Positions 50,630 to 62,679 of a DNA stretch of 64,000 bases are shown here, one piece after another. Every line of letters starts with the position of its first letter. Position 1 is the stretch's first letter. Under the pieces are notes generated by a model. It worked only from the letters and a program-made list of their open reading frames with translations, ran no database searches and was not told the DNA's origin. Origin of the DNA: Pachyseris speciosa (lineage: Eukaryota; Cnidaria; Anthozoa; Scleractinia; Pachyseridae); NCBI GenBank assembly GCA_016490735.1, contig JAEMWC010000007.1, positions 1,238,501 to 1,302,500 on the forward strand. Reading direction: 5' to 3'. Both the position numbers and the translations under genes were made by a program.

Positions 50630-52723
50630 TCAGTTAGAATTGCGAAGTCTATCAACATAGTCCAGGCGCCCTTTAGCCGCAGCGCTGGTGTCAAAATTGT
50701 GGCAGTGCGACAGGTCAAAGGCAATTTGCGCATGCGCACGGGTATCAACGAGACGTTGCTCCCGGAAGTACTGATCCGATCGTGCCAAGTGGTAGTGCAC
50801 CTGTGCGATGCATGGCATTTCCGGTACAATGTTGATTTTTAGGCTGTTAAGACACTGCCTTGCCTCAAGGAGAATGCTTTCCACCATTGAGGGATTTTCG
50901 AGTCCCGATTTTGTACAACAGTTTAAAAGCAACATCGCTTTTTTCATTAGCGCCAAATCGTGCAGGACCACGAGCAGATTGTTTGTGTCTGCTGTCATAC
51001 CAAGCGAGCACTTTTCAACACACCTCTCGAAGCATCGCTTTGCTTGTTCCGCCATGCAGGAAATGTGAGCCTGCTCAAGCAGCAAGCTACCTTCTTCGTG
51101 GGCAAGACACGCTTGATCGAGAATGAACTCTGTGTTCATAAGATGCTTCTCAGCGGATTCAATACACCTCTGGGCTCTGCCAAATTTCAGTTTATCTCTA
51201 CGATACACTCCCGCCAAGTAGCAACTTGCCCGACCTTTCAACAGGGTAACCATGCTTTGGGAAACCTGTGGAAACATCGTCATAGCTTTCTTCACGAAAT
51301 TCTCCGCCGATTCAAGTTCATTGCGATAGCACGCAGCCATTCCTTGCTCAAGAATAACAGCAATTCTAAGGTCTGTATCCCTGGAGTATGTCTCAAGCAA
51401 CTGCTCAGCTCGACAATTGAATTCCTCCCACTTCCCGCCATCTCGAAGCGGGTGAAGTACTTCCATAATGTAACAGCTCTGCTCTAAGAACGAGACCACT
51501 TCCGCCGGAAGTGTCTTCCTACTTTCGACTGCGTTTTCGCTTAGAGACTGTTGACAATGATCCGGAAGTGTTGTTTTCTCAGAAATCGGCTTTGGAAAAT
51601 GCCTTCTCTTTCTGTTATTCCCAGAAAGAGATTTTTCTTTGTTTCTCCCAGCCACCATGCGACTTTGTTCCGGAAGTACAGTTTGTTTCCTAGAAGACCC
51701 CTCAAGAGGTGATATTTCCTCGGAGATTTGTTTGGCAAAATGTCTTTGCTTTGCGGTATTTCTGGTTGAACTGTGTCTTCCGTTTGTCTCCACAGTGATC
51801 TGGACTTCATCCAAGAACTCGACGGTCTGCCCGGCTTGTTTCCGCCATAGCGAAAACGTGACTACGTATCGACCTTTGGATCTCTGAAAACGAAACCAAT
51901 AGCCAACCACACTTCTAAGCTTGTCGAAGGAAGCCTCTCGCTTTACCAGCACGTCTTTAATTTCCGTTCTTCCATTCTTTCCGCATCCGCTCACAGTAAC
52001 TTTAACGCCGTAATAGTCCCTTAGATTCCTCAAACCTGCTGAAGATGATAAAACTGCTTGGCTGTGATTCAGGGCTTGAGTGGTACATCGATTTTCACAC
52101 ATTTCAAGCACCACAAGATGATCCCTATCCAAGCTTGGAAAATCCCTACCATCGGTATACACGGCTGTGGAGTTCTTGGGTGATTGCAGTACACGAAGAA
52201 CAGGCCGAGAACAATCGAAGACCTCTCTAAAACCTCCAGGTGTAATCGTGATGTTATGTTTGTTCCCGATCAAAGCGTGGCGGGTATTAATTTCGGAATC
52301 TACAGAGAAATTTGACTTTTCATCCAGCGGTGGAATTATCCTGACAAAGTCTGCTCGAATATCTATCGCCCGATCATTCCCAGTCAGCACAACTTCCTGG
52401 GATTCTCCATTTCTTTGCAAGACACGAACAATTAGTTCTCCATCTTCGGAAACTTTTGTGAGGCAATCGGAAACACCATCGGGCATCGTAAGGTCAAGAA
52501 GAGAAACTTGTACACTGTTATTCTCACCAGATTGTAAATAAACCGTGTGAGCCGTAATCTTCATGTGTTTTAACACAGTTTTCACGCATTGATAATCTTC
52601 CTCACCTTGGTGTTTCGTACTTGGCAGTAATACTTCGACTATCTGTCCACAAATTTCGCCTCCACGAAACGGTTCTCGCTTTATTTTCCATTGCTGGTTT
52701 TCAAGTCCACTTGCAAGCGACAT
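50630..52723 (-). CDS. Single-exon 697-aa protein with TPR-like C-terminal domain
   Basis: An intact, intronless ORF from ATG 52723. Residues 1-130 and 165-310 look like beta-rich domains (RVLQRNGESQEVVLTGND; VGYWFRFQRSKGRYVVTFSL). Residues 311-395 are a basic, Ser-rich linker with an internal near-repeat: RHFAKQISE (327) and RHFPKPISE (374). Residues 405-697 are helical, with TPR-like helix pairs (GMAACYRNELESAENFVKKA; HLARSDQYFREQRLVDTRAH). No signal peptide or membrane segment, so probably cytoplasmic; a protein-protein scaffold is likely, but no precise function is known to me. A decayed relative lies at 58002-59350 on the same strand. The antisense ORFs over this gene are shadows. Confidence 0.8.
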   Translation of the reverse strand: MSLASGLENQQWKIKREPFRGGEICGQIVEVLLPSTKHQGEEDYQCVKTVLKHMKITAHTVYLQSGENNSVQVSLLDLTMPDGVSDCLTKVSEDGELIVRVLQRNGESQEVVLTGNDRAIDIRADFVRIIPPLDEKSNFSVDSEINTRHALIGNKHNITITPGGFREVFDCSRPVLRVLQSPKNSTAVYTDGRDFPSLDRDHLVVLEMCENRCTTQALNHSQAVLSSSAGLRNLRDYYGVKVTVSGCGKNGRTEIKDVLVKREASFDKLRSVVGYWFRFQRSKGRYVVTFSLWRKQAGQTVEFLDEVQITVETNGRHSSTRNTAKQRHFAKQISEEISPLEGSSRKQTVLPEQSRMVAGRNKEKSLSGNNRKRRHFPKPISEKTTLPDHCQQSLSENAVESRKTLPAEVVSFLEQSCYIMEVLHPLRDGGKWEEFNCRAEQLLETYSRDTDLRIAVILEQGMAACYRNELESAENFVKKAMTMFPQVSQSMVTLLKGRASCYLAGVYRRDKLKFGRAQRCIESAEKHLMNTEFILDQACLAHEEGSLLLEQAHISCMAEQAKRCFERCVEKCSLGMTADTNNLLVVLHDLALMKKAMLLLNCCTKSGLENPSMVESILLEARQCLNSLKINIVPEMPCIAQVHYHLARSDQYFREQRLVDTRAHAQIAFDLSHCHNFDTSAAAKGRLDYVDRLRNSN

Positions 52724-55700
52724 TTTTACCTATGCAATAGCGTCAGAAGTCTGTCTCGCGGTCTGAAAGCCTCTAATCTCACTCCTTTTCGTTTAACTAA
52801 CTGCTTTCGTAGTGAAATACCTTTTAGTCAAAGCTGTTTTAAGGCGGAAACGATGGCTCCGCTTCAAAAGATTTCGAATCCAAAGTTACAATTTTGTGTT
52901 GATATTTATATGCTGAAGTGCATTTTCATCTCGTGACGTCTGATTTAAAGTGGGCTGAAGTCACAAGACCCATGGCTACAATAGCATGCATAATTAATCT
53001 CTCGCTTCCGGGTTAGGGTGTCATCACGCTGTTTCTGGCATTTTCTTTTCAGATTATACCAAGTACTGAAACCAGATAGTCGATAGCGAATTGAAACTAA
53101 GGCCCTGGCCAAACGGAGTCTCAGGTAGACCCAAGTTTATCAGTAAATTAAAACGCGTTGCGTATTTTCGACCTCAGAGTGAAATTTTATTTACGAAAGG
53201 GCACTATAAGATTCAAGATTTTGCGATTCTGTGAGATCGGCAGGTTTCCTACCAGGCAAAATCAGAATCAAGATCATTGATTGACTATTTTTTCATGCCC
53301 ATCACGGTAGTAATTAAAGCTTCAACATAAAAAGGAAATACTAATAGCACACAAACTTACGAAGCAGTGTTTGGGTTCTTCAGGGATATTTGTTTTTTTT
53401 CTTTTAACGGGCTTCTGGAGCCAGGGTAATTATTCATACATCATTCTCTAGAACTTTTTACAGCAGTTAACTTTGTGTGCTGTCTTATGGGCGCTTTTTT
53501 GCAGCTCGAAATAAATCTAGAAATCTATCTGCTTGTCTGCAGTGCTGTATGTACCTCAAAATCACCACATCTCGAGGAAAGACGGGCGGAAATGTCCTTG
53601 TCTATCTGAAAATCTTCGGGTTCATAAGTATTTTTTTGTTTTGTTTTGTTCTGTTTTGCTTTACTCGTGATTTAGAATAATCTCACTTTCAGTTCAGTAC
53701 CTCGATCGTATTGACCATTGAGTTCAATTGAATCAAGGCTATCAACTTGATTTGCCTTCTCAAAAAACCAAATAATCAAATATGGCCGTTGCACTGTGAA
53801 CAAAGATTTCAACGCAGAACGAGAAGAGCCGTATGCTAACCAAAAAGTCACGCAATGTACGTTCACACAAAGGACGTCGCGTGACATTAAGAGTTTTCCT
53901 TACTGCAAGCTCTTCAGCTAATGAGATTCCGAGGAGCTGATGTCGCCCTCACTTCCACTGACGGCAGGTGTCGCTGATGAACCAATCCCACGGTAATTTC
54001 CAATCGTTCCGCGATCAACGCGCGTGATAACACGAACGTGATCGAAACGTTCCTTCGCTTGGGTGATTTCCGTGTTGAAACCTAGCTCAACCGCTCAGGT
54101 TCGCTAAACTCGCGAACTTTTCTGAATCCGTGTAATTTCCTTTTCGGTACTCCAGATGTGAGCTAGTCAAAAAGAACTGGATCTTAACACCCCATCGTCC
54201 ACAATGCTATTGTCTTTCGCGACATCTACTTACAGTGTCCAGTTTCTCAATGCGCGGAATAATAATTCAACAAAATAAGCTTTCGGAATACCGACTTCTC
54301 TCGTGAAAGAATCGGTTTCCACCAAATGAAACGGTTTGATGGAGGTGGTGTTTGTACTACGATCGTAAAGCATTATTTTCGTGCATTTTCAAGATGGCGG
54401 CAAATTGACTCGTCCAACCGTAATTTTAGGGGTAAGAAAAGGGCTATTTTTGTGGTATCCGTAAAGGTTTCTTTGTTAATTCGTAGATTATAACAAAGTT
54501 CAAGTCTTTTTCTGTTAATTACGCTGGTTTTTAGGGCAAAACATCAAATACCTTGTGGCATAAATCATCGAGGAAAATGATCGATGTTTGGTCTGTAATT
54601 CAATGCGCGAGAACCGTCCACACAAAGTGAGTTCTTTCTTCTAAACCAACGATCGAAAATCGGTCAAAATAAGAGAAAATGTACTCAATAAGTTCAGCAA
54701 TATAAGAGTGTGAGGGCGCCCGCGGGCGCTCCTCGCTTTCTACCTGAATTATGGACTTAAAATTTGGCGATTTTGAAGATGTCACCTACAATGCAAACGC
54801 ACGTGTTATGCACTTGAAGGCTCTTTTGAGACAGTGGACAATACTTTTGATGTGCACTTACCGCTAAAACGTTCAGTTGATGCAGTTATGATACATTTAA
54901 TATGATTTTTTGTGCTTAAGGGCCATCACTACTGGATTTCCCAAACATGGATACATAATATATATAATTTTGATGTTATTGTGTATTAAAAAGCTTTTAG
55001 ATATTTATAATAATTTGTTCCTCCGCTTGACAGAGAGACAAAGTTTATAGATTTTATATTATTTTTGAAATTTTTCGTAAATATTTAAATTTGGGCTGCA
55101 ACTGATACAAGTTATTACCAAAAAAATTCCAATTGAATCAGTTAATTTATTAGAAGACATGGCCGACTGGTTCAGGGGAACAAACAGAGTTGGCCTGGTA
55201 ACATCACATTTGAAAGGATAGTTTAGGAAAGAGACCTATGTGGAGAGCTGCAATAAAGGAGAAAAGAAAATAATAGTGTTGTCAGCTGACTGTTGCCCAC
55301 AGGTTGCTTTCAGTTAGTCGACATTCGGTCAGTGGGAACTGTTCTTCCCTTTTGCCAAAATTAACGCTTTGCTATTGTATGTTGTAATTACACAAGGTTT
55401 CACAGGATTAAATTTGTGTGCAGTAAATGGTGTGCAGTTTCTTTGGTCTTATCATTGTTTTATACTATTGCACCATTGACTGGATTGGGTATCTAATTGG
55501 GTATTGATTCAATGTTTTGATTCAGACTGTGCTTTGGCTCACCAACACATATGACCCCATATGAAAAACTTGCGTATGTTAGCATTTAGCATTTGTATGA
55601 AAATGAATGATAACCATTTCACTGCTGAACCATAACACACTTCAGTTCGGTGGATGTTTTGCTCGCTAAACCACCTCATAATCTACATCACTGGGTAACT

Positions 55701-58001
55701 TGAATCCTTAATTACTTACTCAAGTAAGTGAAACTGTAGTAAGCTTGGATTCTTATTGCCTCGAAGCTGTTCAGTATTTGGAAGCACAGGGTCAACAGTA
55801 CAAAGCAACAGTAGTCTGGCCTAGCTAATCTCTTATCTCAGTGCTTATCTCCATATCAGAAATTTCTTCACATAGCATCGACATTCCCATATCTGGGTTA
55901 CATGAAACATCAATTTGGTCATTCTGTTTACCACTTGGTTATCTCCTCAATGAATTTCAGTGGCTGCAGCAGTTTCATCTATCACAAAGAGGTATTAGAG
56001 GTATAAGCAGCCAAGCAATATAATTTTCAATTTTGCATCAAAATAGAAAATTAATTGTAGTAAATAAATGATCAAAATCTACTTGAATTTTATATTCCAG
56101 TTTTTACTAAAACCTGGTAAAATACAAGCTTTCAAGATAATATTCAGAAATGTATGGTAAGCACACATGACACTTTGAGAGAAACATGCTTCATTGATAG
56201 TATTAGAAGAATCTCTAGCCCATGGGAGTATTTGTTCTAAGTTCTAAGTACCTGAGAACTACAGCTAAGGGTATTTTCCACATTAAATAAAGTATGTCGA
56301 TGTCAAGGTCGATAGAATGCGAGTGTGGAGGTTAACTCCTCATATAAAGCGTTAAATGTCGAAGTGGGTTATGAATTTGGAATCAATATAAAGGAAAACT
56401 GAGAGATTGTTTTGACTCAGACTGTAGAAAAGAACAAATCAATACAGTTTGTCTGAAAATGTTCAAATTAAAAATATTACTGCAGTTTCTCTTTTTGTAT
56501 AAGGCCTGTTTTCAAATGAAGAAGTACGCTAAATGGATTCAGCAGATCAAAGAACAACGATGGAAATCAGGAGATTGTTTATTTTACGAACCTTCGTGCG
56601 CCGTCAGCGAGAAGTAGTAGTTTTCCAGACTTCGACCTCGACAATTGATTCTTCGTAGACTACAAAGATCTTGTCTTAAGATTCACAATTGTAACGAATA
56701 CGAAATTCTATACTGTGGACTCTTGTGCTTCGCCCGCGACGAATAATTTCACGGAAGATTTACAACCACTCGAGATGTTGACTCTCTCGAGGTTCGAGCG
56801 AAATGAACCGAATCTGCGATGTCTACCAAGATGCTTTGCGATCGTAGTACAAACACCGCCTGGGTTTGATGTGTGAAGTAATTCTCAAGGTGTTAAAAAG
56901 TTAACAATGGCATCCTAATAATAGCGTTCGGCGCTCTTTACAAAGTGATTTGTCGACAAATTCGCGCGCAGGAAGGTTCTCTTCTTCTCTTCTTCTTTTT
57001 AATAAAAAGCATTACCGAATAGCAAGTACCATGCGCGGAACACTCGTATTTCATAGTTGCGCTTTTTAAAACTTGACCAGTCAAAGCATTTTATTTACAG
57101 TCTTCAACTCGATCGTTTCGGATTGTCGATACGTTTATCGCAGACTTTAAAAAGAACATAGGTATTTTCCCAGTCGAAAACGATAGGAAAAGCAAAACAT
57201 ATCACATTTTTCTTTGAAATCCTAAGCCTGCCGGCAAGCAAAAATCAGGCGACGCGTCTCATGCCTGAGTGAACATTGTTTGCGTGAGATCATTATTCAA
57301 ATCTGGATCATTGTTTTTATGATCAAAGCATATAAAACGCCAAGTCTTAATCCAAATACGAAGTACTGATTCTGTTGTCTAAGACCATTTTAAAGCAACA
57401 TGTCAAAGAACGTGAGACAAGAGCCCGGCTCAGTTCAAAATTACCACCCAAGCAAATTGCTGCTCCATGTGTCCTATTGCTAGCGGATGCGGAGCCATGA
57501 ATAGCAAGCCCGAGCTATTGTCTTTGGAAAGGAACGAAGCTTGAACGACAGTAAAATCTTTCGAAATTTAGATTTTGCGACCACTTCCCACGATTGTTTT
57601 TCCTCGAAACTTGACAGGAAACTTCTTTAAACAACAAGCAATAAAAGCCATATAAAATTTTTTTGAAGAGCACTCTGGTGGACCAAAATTCGGCATTCAA
57701 ATATTTTCATGCCATTTTCCCATACAAAGAAATCGAGAAATAAGATAATTTCGTCTAAAATTTGCGACCTGTTCCACTTGAGGTAAAATCTCAAAAAAAG
57801 TCTCATTTTGTAGATCCAAGTCTCATCTAGAAAAGCCATATGCACTCTTTTTACAAGTGAAAATATCAAATTTGCAAGCATTCAATATCTACGAGCTGTT
57901 GGCCATTTTCAGGCCATTTTCCTTATTGCCTGGCCGTCTGGTAAGCTATTTCGTTTCAAATCTCGCGTGCGTCATGCATGAAAGTCCCGGATGATGTCGC
58001 C
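52724..58001. other. Gene-poor 5.3-kb intergenic region
   Basis: AT-rich with stops in every frame. The short ORFs (for example 53672-53887, 57627-57881) have no family features or exon structure. A MITE-like phrase, CCCTGGCCAAACGGAGTCTC, stands alone at 53104. Nothing else recognised. Confidence 0.5.
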
Positions 58002-59350
58002 TCATTTTGGACGATGCTCGGGAATCTCTGACCAGTACTTGGTTTTAAGCGTATCAAGACACTCCTGGTCTTTGGCGATGAACTCCTCGCTCAGCACCCT
58101 TTCACGCGCGGCTTCCGTGCGGCAATCGAGTAAAAGCATCGCAATTTTGATGAACGCAAAGTGATGCTTCTTTACATAAAGGTCGCTGTCTTGTAATTCC
58201 ACTTTCAGACACACGTCTATTCACCTTTCCAGATCACGTAGAGCCTCTTTTACTTGTCGAGGACTTCGCTGAGGAGTGCGCCCGATGAAATCCAGCAACA
58301 CACTTGCTTTCTAGTAAACGATGAAGCTTGTGTCAAGGCTCGTCTGATACGAGCGATTGTTTTGCAGCGAAAGCTGCACGTCGGCAGCAGCAGCGCCAAG
58401 ATTTCTTTGTAGTCTCTTGACCCCAGCTCGATAACCATACCCTCTACCAGCTAACATATGCCGGTTCGTGGCCTGTGACATCTTCTCCAAGGATTCCGCG
58501 ATCAGTGTTAAAGAGCGCTTTGCTCGTTTCTGTAACAAGCAGCCACGCTCTGTTCGAGTTTCATTGTGATCTGTGTCGCAATCCCGAAATTCGAGCAACA
58601 ACCTGGCTGCGAATTGTTGAAACTCTTCCCATTTAGCGTTGTTACGACGAGATTGCAACTCCTTCATTACCCAAGAAGATCGCTTACACAACTCCACGCT
58701 CTCTTTAGAACACGGCGCCGGACTTAACTCGGAGGATGGGGATATTTTTCTTGATATTTTCCCTCTGGCCTTTCCCAGCACCCCCTTGCCTCGTTTCCAT
58801 GACGCTGGTCCCGATTCTATATTAATCGAGATGTCGCTTACAGTTGCCAGTTTTGTGTCCGCCCACAATTTTCTTTCTCCCACCCTTTTTCGGTTTAGCT
58901 GTTTGCACAGCGAAATTGATCTTTAATTTCGTGTTGGGCTTATAAAAACGGAAGCGAAATCCGACAACACCTGCCATGTGTGATCTGTTTACGTCACTTT
59001 TAGTAGCAGTTTTGATGCGTTGATACTGATACTGATCCGGCGTTTTGAGTTTGACGTAATCACGATTCGCTTCACCGTTAGATACTGTAACCATAGTTTC
59101 ATATTTATCTGTTACGTCCAGGGCTTCTCTTTCGTCCTAATTCTTGCAGATCAACAGCTGCATTAAAAGGTCATCTTTGACACCCGGAAAGCCCTTTCAG
59201 CTTCTGCCGACACTCAAAATTCCATCTGGTTTCCACTGTACTCTCGAAACTGGTCCAGGTGCACTTCTGTTGTTTGAATTGGTACAAGAACTGGCCATTG
59301 CTCCGAAACTTACGCCATTTTACCTCCCTACTTGCATGATTTGGGCATAA
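58002..59350 (-). pseudogene. Decayed paralog of the 697-aa TPR-like gene
   Basis: Fragments in three frames match the intact gene in order. SVGRSWKGFPGVKDDLL (about 59190-59230) matches its GRDFPSLDRDHLV region. VVGFRFRFYKPNTKLKINFA (58930-58990) matches VVGYWFRFQRSKGRYVVTFS. KWEEFQQFAARLLLEF (about 58580-58630) matches KWEEFNCRAEQLLETY. KIAMLLLDCRTEA (about 58105-58145) matches KKAMLLLNCCTKS. Several frameshifts and stops, and loss of the last 60 or so codons, show it is dead. The longest open piece is 58311-58883. Confidence 0.8.
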
Positions 59351-60299
59351 ATATTCAACTTAACACTTAAGTTGCCATTTTAAGCGCCATTTTCCTTGCC
59401 CTCAGTTACATCGACGCAGTCTCCTTGTTTTCTTCTTATGTGTTCTGAAAATCCAGTGGAATCCACGCACTCTTCTCTTCGTTGTTCACAAGCCATTTTA
59501 AGAATACTAGTACTTTCAGTGCTTAAAACCTCGGAATTCTTTGATTGAACCTGACGGCACGGCGGCCATGTTGGTGGAAAAAAACAACAGCGAAAAAGTC
59601 TTTTGGGAATTTGACTCTATTATTTTGCAAGCCTTGAGCTACATTTTACTATTGTTTTGGCACCAACATGGCGGTCTTATCACGTGAGTGCAATCAAAGA
59701 ATACCGACGAACATCGATTTTCAACAACTGTCAATTTTCTTGCCTGTAGCAAGCTAATTACCGTATCTGTCAGCGCTTCTTTTGACTGCCATGCGAGAGA
59801 GGAGCTATATGTACCTCCTTTTACGAAATCGAAATATTTAGTCTTAGGCTAATATTCAAATCAAGGAGCAAACAGCTGTTAACAACATACGAAACACAAG
59901 CGCGGAATCTAGGGGATTCCCCTTATTATCTTCGCCTTTTGAGGTTAGCAACTATTTCAGGTTCAAGTAAATTCCGATAGATTCTGAATCACTCACGGAT
60001 GTTACCGAACATGACCGAGAAGGAACTAGTTTTTTCGAGTTACCCACTATGCACGTGAATAACAAGAGGATTAAATCGAGACTGTTGACGTGGGGAGGGC
60101 TCAATTGGACGCTTGTTGAACGGGCAGTCGAAGGGAGTTTCACGCTGTTATTCATCGTTTCCTTGCAGCCCTATGGGAAAATCTCGCGATAAGAAGTTCA
60201 CCTGCTTGATGACCGATGTTAGGAGATTGGACACGAGTCTAGAGTATTATGGTATGTAGAGCGTATACGAGGTGGATTAAACGTTGAGTTAACTTGTGT
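59351..60299. other. Intergenic DNA before the retrotransposon
   Basis: No gene recognised. It may include a decayed 5' LTR, but the boundaries cannot be seen without a 3' LTR to compare. Confidence 0.35.
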
Positions 60300-60588
60300 C
60301 GTCGTCTCTTCCACGCAACAACATCTTAGTGGTACCAGGAGTCAAGAAAATAATGGAGTTCTTGCTGAACTACTTCTAATCTGCTGTGAAAACTGCTTGG
60401 AGGATCCAGGAGGAAAATCTGTGAACATTTCTTCGAAGACAGTCACCGAATCAGTTCGCGCCAAATCTTCTGCAACTGACATCGTGAGGCGAAAAGCGAT
60501 TATTCCGAACGAATTTTCATCGTCAACTTTCTGCTGGAGCGAGGAATTCTGATAATTTCTGCATCTGTTTATTACTCTGTTGTGAAAG

Positions 60589-60957
60589 ATGTCTGACGAA
60601 GAAGATGAGGTTGCGCCTCCTCCAAATCCTGCTCAAGATCATCCTCAAAATCCTGCTGATTATTTTTCTGCAAATATTATGAACTTTGAGCGACCAAAGT
60701 TCAATGCTCGCCAAGAAAATCGCCTCGAAGCATTAAAAGCATTCAAGAAAAAGTGTGGATATATCTTCAAAGGAAGCCTTGTTAACATATCTGAGGAAAG
60801 AAAGTGTATACTGGTACAAGATTTGCTTCGACCAGAAGGCCAGAAGATTTATGACAGTTTAGACTGGGGCGAGGGCGAAGATGTAAACAATTATGCACAT
60901 GTCATCGGCTTACCCGTGGGGTCAACCCCCGGGCCAACCAGAGGGATTGTAGAATAA
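60589..60957 (+). CDS. Gypsy gag, N-terminal part (interrupted by MITE)
   Basis: ATG at 60589 starts an acidic, proline-rich leader (MSDEEDEVAPPPNPAQDHPQ) followed by a helical capsid-like region (ENRLEALKAFKKKCGYIFKG). Real coding ends at about 60893, where the MITE enters; the last 22 residues are MITE sequence. Gag-like coding resumes at 61224 (CNQIVASKKFKERVQN, ETITSFVTDFMLLVKDC) until a stop near 61387, then continues through frameshifts to the next ORF. Confidence 0.7.
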   Translation: MSDEEDEVAPPPNPAQDHPQNPADYFSANIMNFERPKFNARQENRLEALKAFKKKCGYIFKGSLVNISEERKCILVQDLLRPEGQKIYDSLDWGEGEDVNNYAHVIGLPVGSTPGPTRGIVE

Positions 60958-61223
60958 GTCAAGCAAACTTCACGCATTTCCTCGGGGGGTCGGGGAATCT
61001 CTCAAGACAAAGTCCCCTGGGTGAGGTGTCTCTCACCTGAAAATCCCTGTGACATCCTTTTCAAACTTGTGAATTCCCCCACCCCTAATCGTTGATCGTA
61101 AAACAATGTCAAGATTTTCCCTTACCCTCGGGCAAAGAATCCCATCCATCTCTTTGTATTCCCCTACATATCTCCCTGGTAGGCCCTGGGGTCGACCCCA
61201 CGTGGAAGCGGATGACATGTGCA
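60894..61223. mobile_element. MITE, 330 bp, inserted in gag with TTA target duplication
   Basis: Terminal inverted repeats of about 50 bases start TGCACATGTCATC and end GATGACATGTGCA. TTA lies on each side (60891-60893 and 61224-61226). A 3-bp TWA duplication is typical of PIF/Harbinger transposons. The interior is non-coding. Confidence 0.85.
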
Positions 61224-61560
61224 TTACGAACTAATGTGGACGCAACTGGAAGGAGCGGTAAGTGCTGAATGTAATCAGATTGTAGCTTCAAAGAAATTCA
61301 AGGAACGAGTTCAGAACCCTAAAGAGACAATCACTTCGTTTGTCACGGATTTCATGCTGTTAGTTAAAGATTGCAATATTATTACATAGATGAAGACAGG
61401 CAAGTGAGAGACCAATTTGTGTATGGAGTTTCTGATGATGATTTGAAGAAAAAAACCGCTTGAAAAAGGAAACACTCTTACTCGAATTCAGGCTGTATCA
61501 ATTGGCAAAGCCCATGAAACCACAAACCAAGAAGTTCAGGAATGCTGTCTAAAACCACAT

Positions 61561-62679
61561 GTGAGTGATAGTACCAAAGCTGTATTTAAAGATAAGCCAA
61601 ACAAAGGTCTTGTGTGTAACTACTGTGCGAACAAGAAAGGATCACATACCTTCACAAACAAGGGATACTGCCCTGCCTGGGGAGCAGTGTGTAACCTTTG
61701 CAAGATTAAAAATCATTTTAAAGATATCAAGGAATGTAAGCGACTCCAAAAAGAGAGAAAGCCAAAACCAGCAAATCAAAGGCAATCAAGATCATCTAAG
61801 AAACCATTTGTCCTGAAAGTGAAGAAGAGTGATGGTGAAGAGCATTTTTATGAAGTTGTGGACAAAATTTGTACCCTGAAACAACAATGTGACCATAGTA
61901 AAGCTTTTGCAAACCTGCTCATCTCAAAGAAAAGAATCTCTGTGAACTTTCCGATACACTCTGGTTCGACATGCAGTATTTTACCAGTTGATGTTTACAA
62001 GGAGATTAGTGGTGATCGTGACCTGCAGGACCTAAATACAACTGTCTGTCCAGTCCTTTTACTCTATGATGAGAAAACTCAGATCCAAACACTGGGAACC
62101 AGAAAATGTTTTGTGTTCAACCCTGCAACTGGAGAAGAAGGGATTATTCAATTTAGAATTGTTGCTGAGGACTTGACCCCTCTAATTGGTTTAAGTGACT
62201 CTGAGGAACTAAAGCTTATTGAGCTTCTTCGAGAGAACATTGCTACTTTAGATTCTGGCAAACCCAATGTTCCTTCATCTGCTTCAGAGCTACACAAACA
62301 ACTCACCATGCAAACCATTCCGAGCAAGTACCCTGAGGTGTTTGATAACAGTGTAGAAAAGCTGGATGGCGAACTGCACCTCTACACGAAACAAGATGTT
62401 ACTCCAACGAAAGCAGTTCCCAGGGAGATCCCGCTGTCTGTTAAAAACAAATTTATAGCTGAAGTCAAAGATCTTCAAGAACAAGGCATTATTGAAAAAG
62501 TTACTGAGCCCACTGACTGGGTGAGTGCTCCCAAGATCGTCAACAAGCCTTCTGCTAAGAATGGAATAAGACTTTGCATAGATTCCAGACCTCTGAACAC
62601 TGCACTCAAGCGCTCTAAGTATCCAATACCGTTGATCATCTCCTTACAGAAATTAGCAATGCTAAAGTGTTTACCTTAG
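61561..62679 (+). CDS. Gypsy nucleocapsid-protease-reverse transcriptase (first part)
   Basis: In order: Cys/His knuckle-like motifs (CNYCANKKGSHTF; CPAWGAVCNLCKIKNHF); an aspartic protease strand reading FPIHSGSTCSILP, where the catalytic Asp of D-S-G is His; a linker; and the reverse-transcriptase entry (VPREIPLSVKNKF, DWVSAPKIVNKP, RLCIDSRPLNTALKR, KYPIPLI). A frameshift at about 62635-62665 moves the rest to another frame. The listed start is GTG; the frame is open upstream. Confidence 0.8.
   Translation: MSDSTKAVFKDKPNKGLVCNYCANKKGSHTFTNKGYCPAWGAVCNLCKIKNHFKDIKECKRLQKERKPKPANQRQSRSSKKPFVLKVKKSDGEEHFYEVVDKICTLKQQCDHSKAFANLLISKKRISVNFPIHSGSTCSILPVDVYKEISGDRDLQDLNTTVCPVLLLYDEKTQIQTLGTRKCFVFNPATGEEGIIQFRIVAEDLTPLIGLSDSEELKLIELLRENIATLDSGKPNVPSSASELHKQLTMQTIPSKYPEVFDNSVEKLDGELHLYTKQDVTPTKAVPREIPLSVKNKFIAEVKDLQEQGIIEKVTEPTDWVSAPKIVNKPSAKNGIRLCIDSRPLNTALKRSKYPIPLIISLQKLAMLKCLP

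Noticed and set aside
50808..52541. Several plus-strand ORFs of 80-175 residues
   Set aside because: They are antisense to the intact 697-codon gene and have no family motifs.
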